A stretch of 64,000 nt of DNA, from contig BSWB01000005.1 in assembly GCA_033239125.1 (NCBI GenBank), forward strand, positions 116,312,494-116,376,493. Direction: 5' to 3'. A program made the translations under genes and the position numbers. Shown in pieces: positions 31,487 to 42,927 of this stretch. The notes beneath the pieces were generated by a model, which had not been told where the DNA came from, searched no databases, and saw nothing but the letters and a program-made list of their open reading frames with translations. This DNA is from Fagopyrum homotropicum. Its lineage: Eukaryota; Streptophyta; Magnoliopsida; Caryophyllales; Polygonaceae. Numbering within the stretch: the first letter of the stretch is position 1; each line of letters begins with the position of its first letter.

Positions 31487-34400
31487 ATGCGCAGGTCTAG
31501 GAACACCGAAGATCTCGTGCCTCTTGATCAAGAGCTAGAGAAAACTTTAAGGCAAAAGCGCAAAGAAAAGAAGATGGCTGAAGGACACGAACGTGACCTT
31601 CAAGCGGAATTGGCAGAGAAGGAAGCTCAACTCCAATGGAATGAGACTCTCCGCCAAGATGAGATGGATCGTCATCAATCTCAAGTTAACAATCTACAAG
31701 ACATGATCTTCCAGATGAGGGTAGAGATGAGCGACCTTAAGAATAAGGGAAGCAAGAAATCCTCAAGGAAAGCATCAAGGTCTAGAAGAAAAAGTCACTC
31801 ATCCGCTGATGATAGTGATTCTTCCATGCCACCGCTAGAGGAGATTGATCCCACGATCAATGTAAATCCTTTCCATCCACAAGGAGCTGCCAATCGCCGC
31901 ATTCCGCCTAGGAATGTGAGGATCGAACGTGTAGATAATGAGCCGAGAACTCTTGGCCAGCGGATGGATCCAACACAACAACCACGCCGCTTGGGCATGA
32001 ATTTCGATGCTGAAGATGTGCAAGGGTTTAGCTTCAACCCTCAAGTCATTACTCTTGTTCTCCAAAACCAATTTGGCGGGACAAACGCTGAATCTCCACA
32101 CCAACACTTGCAGAACTTTGAGTGTATGATGGAGACAATGAGACCGAAGAGCGCTACTACCAACAGATATAAGCTCAAGCCTTTCTTCTTCTCCTTGAAG
32201 GGGAAAGCGTTGTCTTGGTATCAAGCTCTTCCTAGTGGGAAACTAGACACGTGGGAAGACCTTTCCGCGGAGTTCCTCACCAAATTCTTTCCGCCATCCA
32301 AAACGGCGGAACTTAGAGGTAAGATTAATGCTTTTTCCATGAGACCTAACGAAAGTTTGTTTCAATCTTGGGAAAGGTTTCAGGATTTGCTCTTGGATTG
32401 CCCTCATCATGGCATATTCAAACTTGCCTTGCTGGAGATTTACTACAAGGGGCTGGATGCGGGAACGCAATTCAACCTCCAATCCCTCTCATGTGGAACG
32501 TTCATGGACATGAGAGAAGATGACGCTTGGGACTTTATTGAGAAGCAAGCAAGAGTCATAGAGAAGTATTCCCACCGGAAAGTGGAGGGAAATCGTGTGG
32601 AGCAAGGAGCAAAGCTCACACATGAAGCTCAAAATCAGATTTTCTCCCTCAACAATGAGATCAAAGAGTTGAAGGAGGCTATCAAGACCAACTTCCCAAA
32701 GCAACAAGGGAAGGATGTTGGTTATTTGGGCAACAACAATGGCGGCAATAACAATAACCGGAACAACAACCGGAATAACAACTGGAATGGAAACAACAAC
32801 AACCGGAACAACGATTGGAACAACAATAGGGGTTCAAACAACAACAATTGGCGCTCCAATTAACAAAATTCCGGTAACTCTTATCCTTCCAACTCAAATT
32901 CACTAACTCCACCTTCCTCTTCCTCTACTCCTTTGAAAAGCCAAGGGCAATCATCTAATGGAGGAAACACTTCGGGGAAAGAGAAGCCCGATCCCATATT
33001 GGAAACGATTTTGGGAAAGCTTCAAGGGTTGGAGAACCGCCTCATCAAGGTTGATGATCAAGTTTCTAAGGTTGACAAAGCTCAAAAGGTTTTAGAAAAT
33101 CAAATGTTCAATCACGCGGAGGAAGTTCCTAGAAATTAAGGGAAGCTTCCAGGAAAGACGGAGGACAACCCTAAAGGAAGGGTGATGGCGATTACGACTA
33201 GGAGCGGAGTGACAACCACCGATCCGCAGCCTACGTTCGTTGAAGTCCCCGTAGAGAAGAACATGGAGAAGGGGAAGGAGAAGGAAGATGTCTATGTTCC
33301 TCCTCCAGCTTACAAACCTCCCCTTCCATTCCCTCAATCTAGAGCGCGAGCGCGCCTAGACAAACAATTCGGTAAGTTCATAGAACTTATGAGTAAGCTG
33401 CATATTAACATACCATTCATTGATGCTATTGTAGGTATGCCAGCTTATGGCAAGTTCTTGAAGGAACTCCTCTCTAACAAGAGGAAGCTAGAAGACTTCG
33501 GTGAAGTCAAGATGAGTTCGGATTCTTCGGATCTCATCAAGACCATGAAGGAGAAAATGCCCCCAAAGCTGAAGGATCCGGGGTCATTTTGCATTCCCAT
33601 TGGAGTGGGAGATGTCACATATGACGCTTTATGTGACTTAGGAGCAAGTGTGAGCATCATACCACTTGCATTGTGTAGGAAGATCGGTTTAGGCGACCCT
33701 AAACCGGTGAAGATGACGTTATACATGGCGGATCGATCCATCACTCGCCCCGTCGGTATTGTAGAAGACGTCCCGGTCAAGCTAGGTAAATTCTTTGTTC
33801 CCATTGATTTTGTCGTGCTTGACATTCCTGCAGATAGTCCGGTCCCGATCATACTCGGAAGACCGTTTCTTGCAACTTCCGGCTGCATAGTCGATTGCAA
33901 GAATGGTAGACTCGCTTTTGACATAGGAGAAGAGAAAGTAGAGTTCGTTCTTTCCACTCTAGTGAAGGAACCAATCTTTGATGAGGATATTTACGATATC
34001 CAAGACGAAGAAGGTTTGTCAAGAGAGGAGGTAAGTGCGATTCTCTTCAACGATCCTTTACAAAAAGTTATCACTATGAGTCTAACCAATGCAGGGGAAG
34101 ATGAAGAGTGCAATGAGGCAATTGAAGCCTTAGAAGCACAAGAAGAGATGCATGAAGAGGAGTTTGAGAAACTCCACGATGAGGCTGAGAATGTCAGAAT
34201 CCACGGTCATACTCTGTATTCCACGACCGTGGATTCCACAACCAATATCATGCCTCACTCCAGGGGATTATACGGCCGTGGAGAAGATGTGACAACCGTA
34301 TTTCCCTTCCACGCCCTAAACCACGGCCGTGGAGGACAAGATCCACCCGTAATTTTGGCCGTGGAAAAGAGTGATCGAGACATTTCTTCAACTTCTTCTG

Positions 34401-37392
34401 ATTCTTCTCCAACACACTCAACACCCTTAGAAACTTCTAAGGAGACATCGGACGCTTCTCAAGGATCGTTGGAAACTCCGAAAACAATGGAACTCAAACC
34501 ACTTCCTACTCATCTAAGGTACGCTTTTCTAGGATCTAATTCTACCTTTCCGGTTATTGTTAGTTCCGATCTAAGCATAGATGAACATGAACAGCTCATG
34601 ATTGTCCTTAAAAAACATAGGAAAGCTATAGGCTATACTATTGAGGACTTAGTAGGAATTAAACCCTCCCTATGCATGCATAAGATACTAATAGAGGAAG
34701 ACTTTAGAACTTCGAGACAACCTCAAAGGCGGTTGAATCCGATCATGAAGGAGGTTGTCAAGAAGGAAATTCTTAAACTTCTTGATGCAGGTATCATCTA
34801 TCCTATCTCCGATAGTAAGTGCGTGAGTCCAGTTCAAGTAGTTCCGAAGAAGGGAGGAATGACGGTCATCACCAACAAGAACAACGAACTCATTCCCACC
34901 CGAACCGTAACTGGATGACGGATGTGCATAGACTACCGCAAGCTCAACAACGCAACGCGGAAGGATCACTTTCCATTGCCATTCATTGACCAAATGCTTG
35001 AAAGGTTAGCACAACATTCACATTTTTGCTACCTTGACGGTTATAGTGGTTTCTTTCAGATCTCAATACATCCGGACGATCAGGAGAAGACCACATTCAC
35101 GTGCCCATGGGGTACGTTTGCTTATAGGAGAATGCCGTTCGGGCTTTGCAACGCCCCAACCACCTTTCAACGGTGCATGATGGCCATCTTCTCCGAATAT
35201 GTAGAGGAAATCATGGAAGTCTTCATGGACGACTTCTCCGTATACGGTTCCTCTTTTAACGATTGCCTTTCTAACCTTTCTCTTGTTTTACAAAGGTGTG
35301 AAGACACTAACCTAGTTCTTAATTGGGAGAAGTGTCAATTCATGGTTAAGGAAGGAATCGTATTAGGTCACTTAGTCTCTAGTAGAGGGATAGAGGTAGA
35401 CAAGGCTAAGATAGAGACCATAGAGAAACTTCCTCCCCCAATTTCGGTGAAAGGGATAAGAAGTTTCCTAGGACATGCTGGATTTTATAGACGTTCATCA
35501 AGGACTTTTCTAAGATATCAAAACCTCTCACTAATCTATTGATGAAGGATGCGGTTTTTGAGTTTTCGCAGGAATGTTTGGATGCGTTTAACACCATTCG
35601 GCAAGCTCTAATTTCAGCACCTATCATCCAACCTCCGGATTGGACTCTACCCTTTGAGATTATGTGCGATGCTAGTGACGTAGCTATTGAAGCTGTTCTT
35701 GGACAACGAAAGGAAGGGCGAACCCATGCCATATACTATGCTAGCAAGACGCTAGATGAAGCGCAGCTCAACTACGCCACCACCGAAAAGGAGTTCTTAG
35801 CAATTGTCTATGCTATTGACAAGTTTCGCTCTTATCTTGTAGGTGCAAAGGTGATTGTCTACACGGATCATGCTGCGATACGGTACCTCCTTGCGAAGAA
35901 AGATGCGAAACCAAGGCTGATTAGATGGATTCTTCTCCTACAAGAATTCGATCTTGAGATCCGCGACAAGAAAGGTTCAGAAAATTCTATTGCGGATCAT
36001 TTGAGTCGTCTAACACATCTAGAGGACGACCATCTACCCATTGATGACTCCTTTCCGGACGAACACCTACACATCATAGAGGAGTGCATCGACGTAATCT
36101 CCAAAGGTAACGAACCATGGTTTGCTGATTTTGTTAACTATTTGGTTTGCCAGGAGATACCACCCGGACTATCCTACGCACAAAGGAAGAAGTTCTTTAA
36201 GGACGTCCGGGAACACTATTGGAACGAGCCTCTCCTCTTTAAGAGAGGTCCGGATGGCATCATTCGGCGATGTGTGCCGGAAGATGAAATGCAAAGTGTC
36301 ATCCGTCATTGTCATTCACTACCTTGTGGAGGACACGCTAGTTCGAACAAGACTAGAGCAAAGGTATTGCAATCTGGATTCTTTTGGCCTACTTTGTTTA
36401 GAGATGTGCAATCCTTTGTTTCTTGCTGCGATGCTTGTCAAAGAACAGGCAATATTTCTAGAAGGAACGAGATGCCCCTCAACAACATCCAAGAGGTGGA
36501 GATTTTCGACGTTTGGGGAGTCGATTTCATGGGACCATTCCCATCTTTTTGTGGAAACCAATACATACTATTGGCAGTAGACTACGTTTCTAGATGGGTG
36601 GAAGCAATCGCCTTTCCCACAAATGATGCCATGGTGGTGGTTAAGTTCTTCAACAAGACCATCTTCCCGCGATTTGGGACGCCAAGGACGATCATTAGTG
36701 ACGGAGGTTCTCACTTCATAGCCCGTCGCTTTGAAGCTCTTCTACCTAAGTATGGGGTTACTCACAAGATCGCTACCCCTTACCATCCACAAACAAGTGG
36801 ACAAGTTGAGATCTCAAATAGGGAGATCAAAGGAATCTTAGAGAAGACGGTTTCAAGGACTAGGAAGGATTGGTCCTTGAAGCTAGATGATGCATTATGG
36901 GCGTACCGGACTGCGTACAAGACTCCCATAGGAACCACACCACACAACCTTGTGTATGGGAAGTCTTGTCACTTGCCGGTAGAGTTGGAGCACAAAGCGT
37001 TTTGGGCTATCAAGTGGCTGAACTTCAGCATGAAGGAAGCGGGAGAGAAGCGTCTCCTAGACATCAACAAGCTGGATGAACTCCACTTGAACGCCTATGA
37101 AAACGCTAAGATCTACAAGGAAAGAGCAAAGCGTTGGCATGATAAGCATATCATTCCAAAGGACTTCAAAGAAGGAGATCAAGTTCTCCTCTTCAATTCA
37201 AGACTTCGCCTCTTTCCAGGTAAGCTTAAATCCTGTTGGACCGGACCTTTTCTAATTAAGCGTATTTTCCCCCATGGTGCAGTTGAAGTATGGGGTGAAG
37301 CGAGCGGAAGTTTTAAGGTGAACGGCCAACGACTCAAGAAGTATACGCCGGAACTCCAAGCTGAGGAGTTTGCGCCTACCGCACTCGAATAA
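31487..37392 (+). pseudogene. Element B: gag-pol polyprotein, three stops and one frameshift
   Basis: One frame from the ATG at 31,487 covers gag (coiled coil, Ser/Arg patch, Retrotrans_gag core about 32,030-32,480, Asn/Arg-rich tail 32,720-32,860) and protease with D-L-G-A-S at 33,634-33,648. It continues through RT with F-M-D-D-F at 35,222-35,236, RNase H (about 35,640-36,010), and integrase with its H/C zinc-binding part (about 36,300-36,450) and D-D-E core (about 36,500-36,840). It ends at 37,392 without a chromodomain, as in Athila. Stops at 32,861 (TAA), 33,137 (TAA) and 34,916 (TGA) sit where element E has Gln, Gln and Trp. A one-base loss near 35,490 shifts the frame. Protein similarity to E is very high. 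Confidence 0.93.
34200..34375 (+). repeat. Element B palindromes inside the protease-RT linker
   Basis: CCACGACCGTGG (34,221-34,232), TACGGCCGTGG (34,271-34,281), CCACGGCCGTGG (34,321-34,332) and GGCCGTGG (near 34,358) with half-sites CCACGG and CCCGTAATTT. They are translated as low-complexity H/G/R/T-rich peptide. Element E has fewer units here. Confidence 0.8.
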
Positions 37393-37433
37393 GTGCGAGA
37401 ATGGTCTAGCTACAGACCTTAAACAAAGCGCTT

Positions 37434-37451
37434 CTTGGGAGGCAACCCAAG
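37434..37451 (+). promoter_or_regulatory. Conserved post-pol hairpin (element B)
   Basis: The same 18-base stem-loop as in A, 42 bases after the pol stop, followed by GTATT. Confidence 0.7.
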
Positions 37452-38221
37452 GTATTACATTTTTGTTTTTATTTTCGATTCATAGATTAGCTTAGTATAG
37501 ACGTTTTTGCTTTGTTTTTGCCTCGATTTCTTCCGGTATGTTCGTGTTTTTGGATGTAGGATCAATGGAAAAGGAAAAGAGGAGGATGATGTTGAAGAAG
37601 AGTGACGAAATTTGGACTTTGGAGCTTTACAGAGGGTTCCACGGTCTAAATTACGGTCGTCATTGCTATAGTGGCCGTAATTTCCAAAAGCCTTTGTAAA
37701 ATCACCAAAACCACGGTTCCGTACACTTCCACGGCCGTGGAACACCCCGACAGACCGTAATTTTCAAAATTTTGCATGCAACTATATAAGCCACATTCTT
37801 CACAAATCCATCCCAAAAATCCCTCTTTCCACGACCTAAGTGCCGAAACCCCACGACCTCCTCTCAAATCTTCGTTTCCTAATCGTTTTCAACGATTCTT
37901 CCTCCCAAACTACAACAAATTCAACCACAAACAAGATCCAAGCGACGAATCGAACGGAAATTCACCAACAAACGCGCATTTCGGATTTTTCAATCCGAAA
38001 AAGAGGTTTTCTTTTCCCTTCTTGATTCTTGCTGATTTGGTTGTTTTTGTTAGAGATTTTTAGGAAGAACTGATTGAGATTTGAGGAAATTAGACTAGGA
38101 CAGCCTGTTGTGAAGATTGATTGCTGTTTTGCTGAGATTTGTGATTTTCTGAGACGAATCACGGTCACTGGGTGAATTACGGCCGTGGTTTTGGATGAAC
38201 AGACCGTAATTTTTGAGCAGA
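37452..38221 (+). other. Element B pol-ATHILA spacer with palindrome clusters
   Basis: Non-coding. The first cluster (37,639-37,763) holds CCACGG, TTACGGTCGT, CCACGGTTCCGT, the perfect CCACGGCCGTGG (37,729-37,740) and ACCGTAATTTT. The second (38,158-38,213) holds ATCACGGT, TTACGGCCGTGG (38,177-38,188) and ACCGTAATTTTT, ending eight bases before the ATHILA start codon. Confidence 0.75.
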
Positions 38222-39793
38222 ATGGACTTCGTAAGGAGAGTTTCGGGGAGGATAAAGGAGAAGAAAAATGACCAAAATAAGAAGAGGAAGGGTAATCCCT
38301 CCTCCTCCTCATCCTCTAGGGCACCACCACCCTCTTCACCTTCACCTCCATCCTCACCTTCACCTCCATCTTCACCCCCTCACCCTAGAGTCCCGACCAT
38401 ACACGACGACCATCTTGCTGCACTTGATAGGATCAAGGAGAGGCCAGTGATTGGCCCTAGATATTTGTTGTTGGAGGATCTAACTCCTCTCAACATTGTT
38501 GATGACCTTACTTGGCTCTTGGATAGAGCCGGATTAGTTATCTTCTCGGCTATCCGAGAAGACGCATATGAGGAGATTACACGGGAGGTTGTGACGTCCT
38601 TTGAGCACAGCCACGTCGATAGGACCGTCTCTTTCCGCCTTATGGAGAAAGATTATCAGTTGAGTATCCGTGAGTTTGGGACCATTTTTGGATTCCATGA
38701 GACCTTTAATGGTCGATTTCCGAGTGGTGTTTACCCCAAGGACTTTTGGAAGGAGGTTGCAATGATTTACGCCGACGAGGACCGTTGGCAACCAGCTGAT
38801 ACCAAGGCTAGATTGATGTACCATCTAGCCTTGAAGATAGCTCACCGTGTTCTTTCGGGGTGTCTCTTTCCTAGGACGGAGACGCCCCAAAAGATCAAGA
38901 CGGATGAGCTATTCTTGCTCTATTGTATGCTTTATGGATGCCGTGCAGATTGTGCTACTCTCTTGACTGCTACGATGAGCAAGCTCAAGAACAAGAAGAA
39001 GGGGAACATCGGATATGGTGGGATAGTCACCCACATTGCTCGGAGTTTTGGTGTTGATTTTTCTGCTTGCACCCGCATACCGGCCGTTCCTTTAGGGCTG
39101 CATGCTTTCATGGTTAGGGGTCTCATCTTCCCCACACATAGAGGTCCGCCTTATGCGGGCATGCCTTGGGAGAGTAGGACAGGCAGGGGTATAGAGTGGC
39201 TGCCAGAGTACTCCATTATGGCGGGACGCCATAATTGGAAGGAGACGTTCACTGCGATACATGCAAACAGGATAGTAGCTCCCCCTTATGTCCCACCACC
39301 GGTTGTCGAGGAGGAGGATATGGGAGATCAGTTTGAGAGTGGAGGAGGAGCCGAGCAGGAATTTAGCACGTTTCCGGACCAGCCGGAGGCGGCCCCAGAT
39401 GTACCTAGACGCTCTCCACGTCCAGCTAGAGCCTCAGGCTCGTCATCTCGCCGCGCTAGCATGAGTGAGAGGCCCACGTGGATGACCACACCTCCCACAT
39501 GGTATGGCGTTCCCCCTCCTTGGTCTACAGAACAGCCAGCAGCACCTCCACCAACACCAGCACCATCCGACGCCCCAGCATGGTACAGTCAGGCCCCGGG
39601 ATGGTACGAGCAGATGCCGGATTGGGCTACCGGACTTTCAGAGAGAGTAGGAGCGCTAGAGATCCGGGCCGATGCTAGAGACGGACGTTTAGACGACCTT
39701 GACCACATGATGAGGGACGTCTACCGCCAGCAGTTTGGGCGGTTCTATGATCCGAGCTTCTCTCCATTCCCGCCGCCGCCAGCACCAAAGTGA
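38222..39793 (+). CDS. Element B: ATHILA-family ORF, intact, 523 aa
   Basis: Athila retrotransposons carry this ORF after pol, in the position of a retroviral envelope gene; its role is unknown. The N terminus is strongly basic (K/R-rich over residues 5-26, resembling a nuclear localisation signal), then a Pro/Ser repeat region (P-P-S-S-P-S), then the conserved ATHILA core from about residue 55 to 350 (D-D-L-T-W-L-L-D-R-A-G, F-G-T-I-F-G-F-H-E-T, Q-P-A-D-T-K-A-R-L-M-Y-H). The C-terminal third is Pro/Trp/Tyr-rich with P-x-W-Y repeats, followed by a short helical segment. I see no signal peptide or transmembrane segment, which argues against an envelope role. The start at ATG 38,222 matches element E. 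It is open although gag-pol of the same element is broken. Confidence 0.88.
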   Translation: MDFVRRVSGRIKEKKNDQNKKRKGNPSSSSSSRAPPPSSPSPPSSPSPPSSPPHPRVPTIHDDHLAALDRIKERPVIGPRYLLLEDLTPLNIVDDLTWLLDRAGLVIFSAIREDAYEEITREVVTSFEHSHVDRTVSFRLMEKDYQLSIREFGTIFGFHETFNGRFPSGVYPKDFWKEVAMIYADEDRWQPADTKARLMYHLALKIAHRVLSGCLFPRTETPQKIKTDELFLLYCMLYGCRADCATLLTATMSKLKNKKKGNIGYGGIVTHIARSFGVDFSACTRIPAVPLGLHAFMVRGLIFPTHRGPPYAGMPWESRTGRGIEWLPEYSIMAGRHNWKETFTAIHANRIVAPPYVPPPVVEEEDMGDQFESGGGAEQEFSTFPDQPEAAPDVPRRSPRPARASGSSSRRASMSERPTWMTTPPTWYGVPPPWSTEQPAAPPPTPAPSDAPAWYSQAPGWYEQMPDWATGLSERVGALEIRADARDGRLDDLDHMMRDVYRQQFGRFYDPSFSPFPPPPAPK

Positions 39794-41137
39794 TTTGATG
39801 CATGACCGTTCGTTTTAGACATTCCCGCCACCACTTTGTGAGTTTCTTTTTCTTTTCTTTCTTTTCTTTCTTTCTTTTGAACATTAGGGACAATGTTCGT
39901 CCTAAGTATGGGGTGAGATGTACTAAAAGTTTGTAATAACTCTACTTACTATGCTTGCTTTCATTTGAGACTATCATTGCATGTTCATTATGTGTTTCAC
40001 GTTTCATTATCGCATTGCATGAAAAAGAACTTGAAAAACCATAAAAATTGAAAAATTTTGAAAAATTTTGTGCTTCTAATGAATTGAGATGATTTCTATG
40101 ATAATCACTACTTGTGAATTGAGTTTGATGACAATTGCATGCTTAAAAGAATTGTGAATTGAAAAGAATTTGAATGAATGAATTTTACCTCTTTTGCAAG
40201 TTTCATAATGTGAAGAATGTTACCTAAATCATGTTGAGAAATTGATGTTGAAATCATACTATAAGTTCTTATACTTCTTGTTGAGATGATTAAGGCAATT
40301 CGAATTTTCTTTCTTCTTTCTTTTGACCATTTTAGCTCCTCATTGAAATATTAGCCTCCTTTACCTATCCGGGAACTTGGAGAAGCGAATGAAAAAGGCA
40401 TGTTTGATGTGGGAGGGCCATGAGAGCAAATTTTTGCAATCAAAAGAATAGAAAGAAATTCTAGGTTTGGGGAAGTCAATCATGATGATGAGTAACTCGG
40501 CACCATTCACATAGCCGGGTGTTTGTGTCTTGCCAAAGTCGGATTGAGCGATATTCCTAGCGGATTATGGTATGTGCGCTAAGGGTTTGAGGCATCTCAT
40601 AAAAATTGAGAAACGTCAATCTCCTAGGCTTCGGTTTTTGTGCACCTCTGTCCATAACTCCAAAAGTAAAGTCGAAAAATGAAAAGAAGAGAGCGAAGCT
40701 CTAAGTTGAAGTGTTGCGGAAACCGCAAAAGAAGAAGAAGGTAGTTGTCCACTTTCCCGGATTCATGCACCACATTTCCTTAAAGTTTTCCCTTCCCTTC
40801 CGTATTCTAGACCTTTTCTTTGGAAGTCCTTAAGATCAAAAGAATGTTATATGACTTGATGATCTAAATTGAAGTTTTTTATGATTGATTTTGATAATGT
40901 TTGAAGGTTATGATGCTTGTTTAGAAGTTAAATTGATTCATGAATTTTCTTTGCTTTTTACTTCTTGATTGAGTGTGTGAAAGTTTGATAAACAATTGAA
41001 GCAAGGTTTGAGAATGATCTATTCTTTAGAAGGCACATTCATCCAAAAGAAGGTACACATATTTCATCCTAACTCTTATTTAAAGCTTTTTGAAAGACCT
41101 TGCTTAGGGACAAACAAGTGTTAAGTATGGGGTTATT
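39794..41137 (+). other. Element B 3' non-coding region
   Basis: Holds an internal polypurine copy (39,903-39,914, TAAGTATGGGGT), then AT-rich DNA, the conserved block at 40,462-40,660 and the polypurine tract at 41,123-41,137 (AAGTATGGGGTTATT). No ORF is supported. CCACGG-type palindromes appear to be absent here. Confidence 0.7.
40462..40660 (+). promoter_or_regulatory. Conserved 3' non-coding block (element B)
   Basis: Counterpart of 25,987-26,187 in A, 46,771-46,970 in C and 52,417-52,616 in E. The first half is almost identical between families. Confidence 0.7.
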
Positions 41138-42922
41138 TGTTAGCATGAAATATTGTGATATTTTAGGCACGTTTTCTAAGTGTATTTGATTCATATTGAT
41201 AGTCTTTGATTGAGCATCATTGCATATGTGAGCTAGTATTACCTATATTGTCGATATGGATGTCTACACTAGCTTTATGTTGAAATATAGGTGATTGAGA
41301 GTCATTTCCGAACGGAATCGAGCAAAGAAGAGTTGATTGAATATGTCCATGGATTGAGGACATTATTAGGAGCAAATTGGAGTTCAACTTGAGGAATGCA
41401 CGAGGCTAGGGAAGAATCACGTTCTTGCCCTAAACCACGCTCTAAAATACGGCCGTACTACAAACCACGTTTAAGTTCCACGACCGTGGAACACTGCAAA
41501 GAGAGGCGTGATGCATTCCAGTAACTATTACGGTCGTGGAACTTATGATCCAAACCGTGACATAATCCACGCTCTAAATTACGGTCGTGGAATACTCCAC
41601 GACCGTGATCTTGGCGATCTTTTTCGCCACATTTTGAAGCCACGATCTTTTGAAGATTTGGGCCGGGCCGATATTTTATCTTGCCCTATAAAAAGACGGA
41701 CGAAGCAAGATTCCGTCATCTTCGCAAGAAGGAATTTTGGATCCACGCTTCATCGACGCCTACACCTCGTTAATCCTCGCTTAGAGATTTTCAACGCCGT
41801 TTGAGCCCTTGCTTGGAATCATCGACATCTCATTGGAGATCGAAGTTCGCATCTGGAATTTGCCCTAATCTCGCACTTTTGGTGGAGATTGCTGTTGAGA
41901 TCTCCGGATTAGCGGAAGATCGAAGCTTTTGGAAGATTGTTGCAAGAAGACCTCTCTTCTTGTTTAGGTTTGATTTGGAAAACGGATTGACATCCCGTTT
42001 TCCCTTCTTCCCTAAGATTGTGATTGTTTGCTTTATTCTGAATCCATTGACAATATTTGTTCTCGATTGTGATTTTGAGATTGGTTTAAAGATTATTGAA
42101 AGTTTTCGGAAGTTTTCATCTTTCTATCTTTTAATCCTTGAATTGATATCAACATGACGGTTATTGGCTAAAAACCCTTAACAATTCTAAGGTGAAGGGT
42201 TGATAGTTGTGGCTTGGATGATGATAGATCGATCGTAAACAGATTAGACCCTGAGAGTTAGAGAGAATCGTCGACGAACCCTAAATTACGGGTTGTTCTT
42301 GAGTTCCACGGCCGTGGAGTCTCAAGATCCAACCGTAATTTCCTTTAAGTTTACGAACCTGCTTTTACTTTAATCCAAAGTTAAAGATTTTCTTTAACTT
42401 AGTTTAGACTTGTCTTTTCTAGGTGGTAGTGAAGCCTCAACAACCTCTACCTCGATTGTGAGTGTCATAACCGTAATCGGCTAAGTAGTCTTGATCCTTG
42501 GATTACAAGTTTGGGTATTTGACACTAATTCTCACCTTTAGAACCTTTCTATATTGAGCCTCAACAACCTGTATAGGGAGTATCTTGTAGGTGAGTCATA
42601 TAAGGTTTTTGGAACTTCACCGTACGATTACCTTACATTAGCATACCTTTGCATATCTCAACTCTGTCTTTATATCATTAGTATATCTTGAATCGATTGC
42701 CACAGCTTGATACTTGGATCTTTAGGATTGTTGTTTTCCCAATATTTGCAAAACTCTCATATTTACTCGCTTGATAATCTGCAATTGTTCCCACCCAAAT
42801 CCCTGTGTTCGATACTCTGGAATTCTTGCTTAACTACGTCGATCCGTACACTGCGGGTTCGCTTGCTTGATTCTAGTTTTATAAATTTAAAACTTATTTG
42901 CACACACCTCTAGGGGCGAACA
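41138..42922 (+). repeat. Element B: 3' LTR
   Basis: 1,785 bp, near-identical to 29,592-31,385 (1,794 bp). Examples of differences are a 6-base gap near 42,785 and a 2-base gap near 41,740. Confidence 0.95.
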
Positions 42923-42927
42923 AGCAC
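42923..42927. repeat. Target-site duplication of element B (right)
   Basis: AGCAC, matching 29,587-29,591. Confidence 0.9.

Larger units (their letters stand above)
29592..42922 (+). mobile_element. Element B: Athila-type LTR retrotransposon, 13.3 kb
   Basis: Full-length insertion with LTRs 29,592-31,385 and 41,138-42,922 and an intact 5-bp duplication. Internal order: tRNA-Asp primer site, gag-pol, post-pol hairpin, ATHILA ORF, internal polypurine copy, conserved block, polypurine tract. By eye the LTRs differ by about a dozen substitutions and a few small indels, pointing to a recent insertion. Gag-pol is broken by three stops and one frameshift, but the ATHILA ORF is open. It interrupts the RT of element D. 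Confidence 0.95.

Noticed and set aside
36122..36580. Second-frame 152-codon ORF within B pol (and 56,485-56,943 in E)
   Set aside because: It is a +1-frame shadow of the conserved integrase coding sequence; its persistence follows from conservation of the true frame.
37000..37392. Chromodomain at the end of pol
   Set aside because: The sequence after W-T-G-P-F is too short and lacks chromodomain residues, consistent with Athila.
38222..39793. Retroviral envelope gene
   Set aside because: Position fits, but there is no signal peptide, transmembrane segment or cysteine-rich ectodomain.
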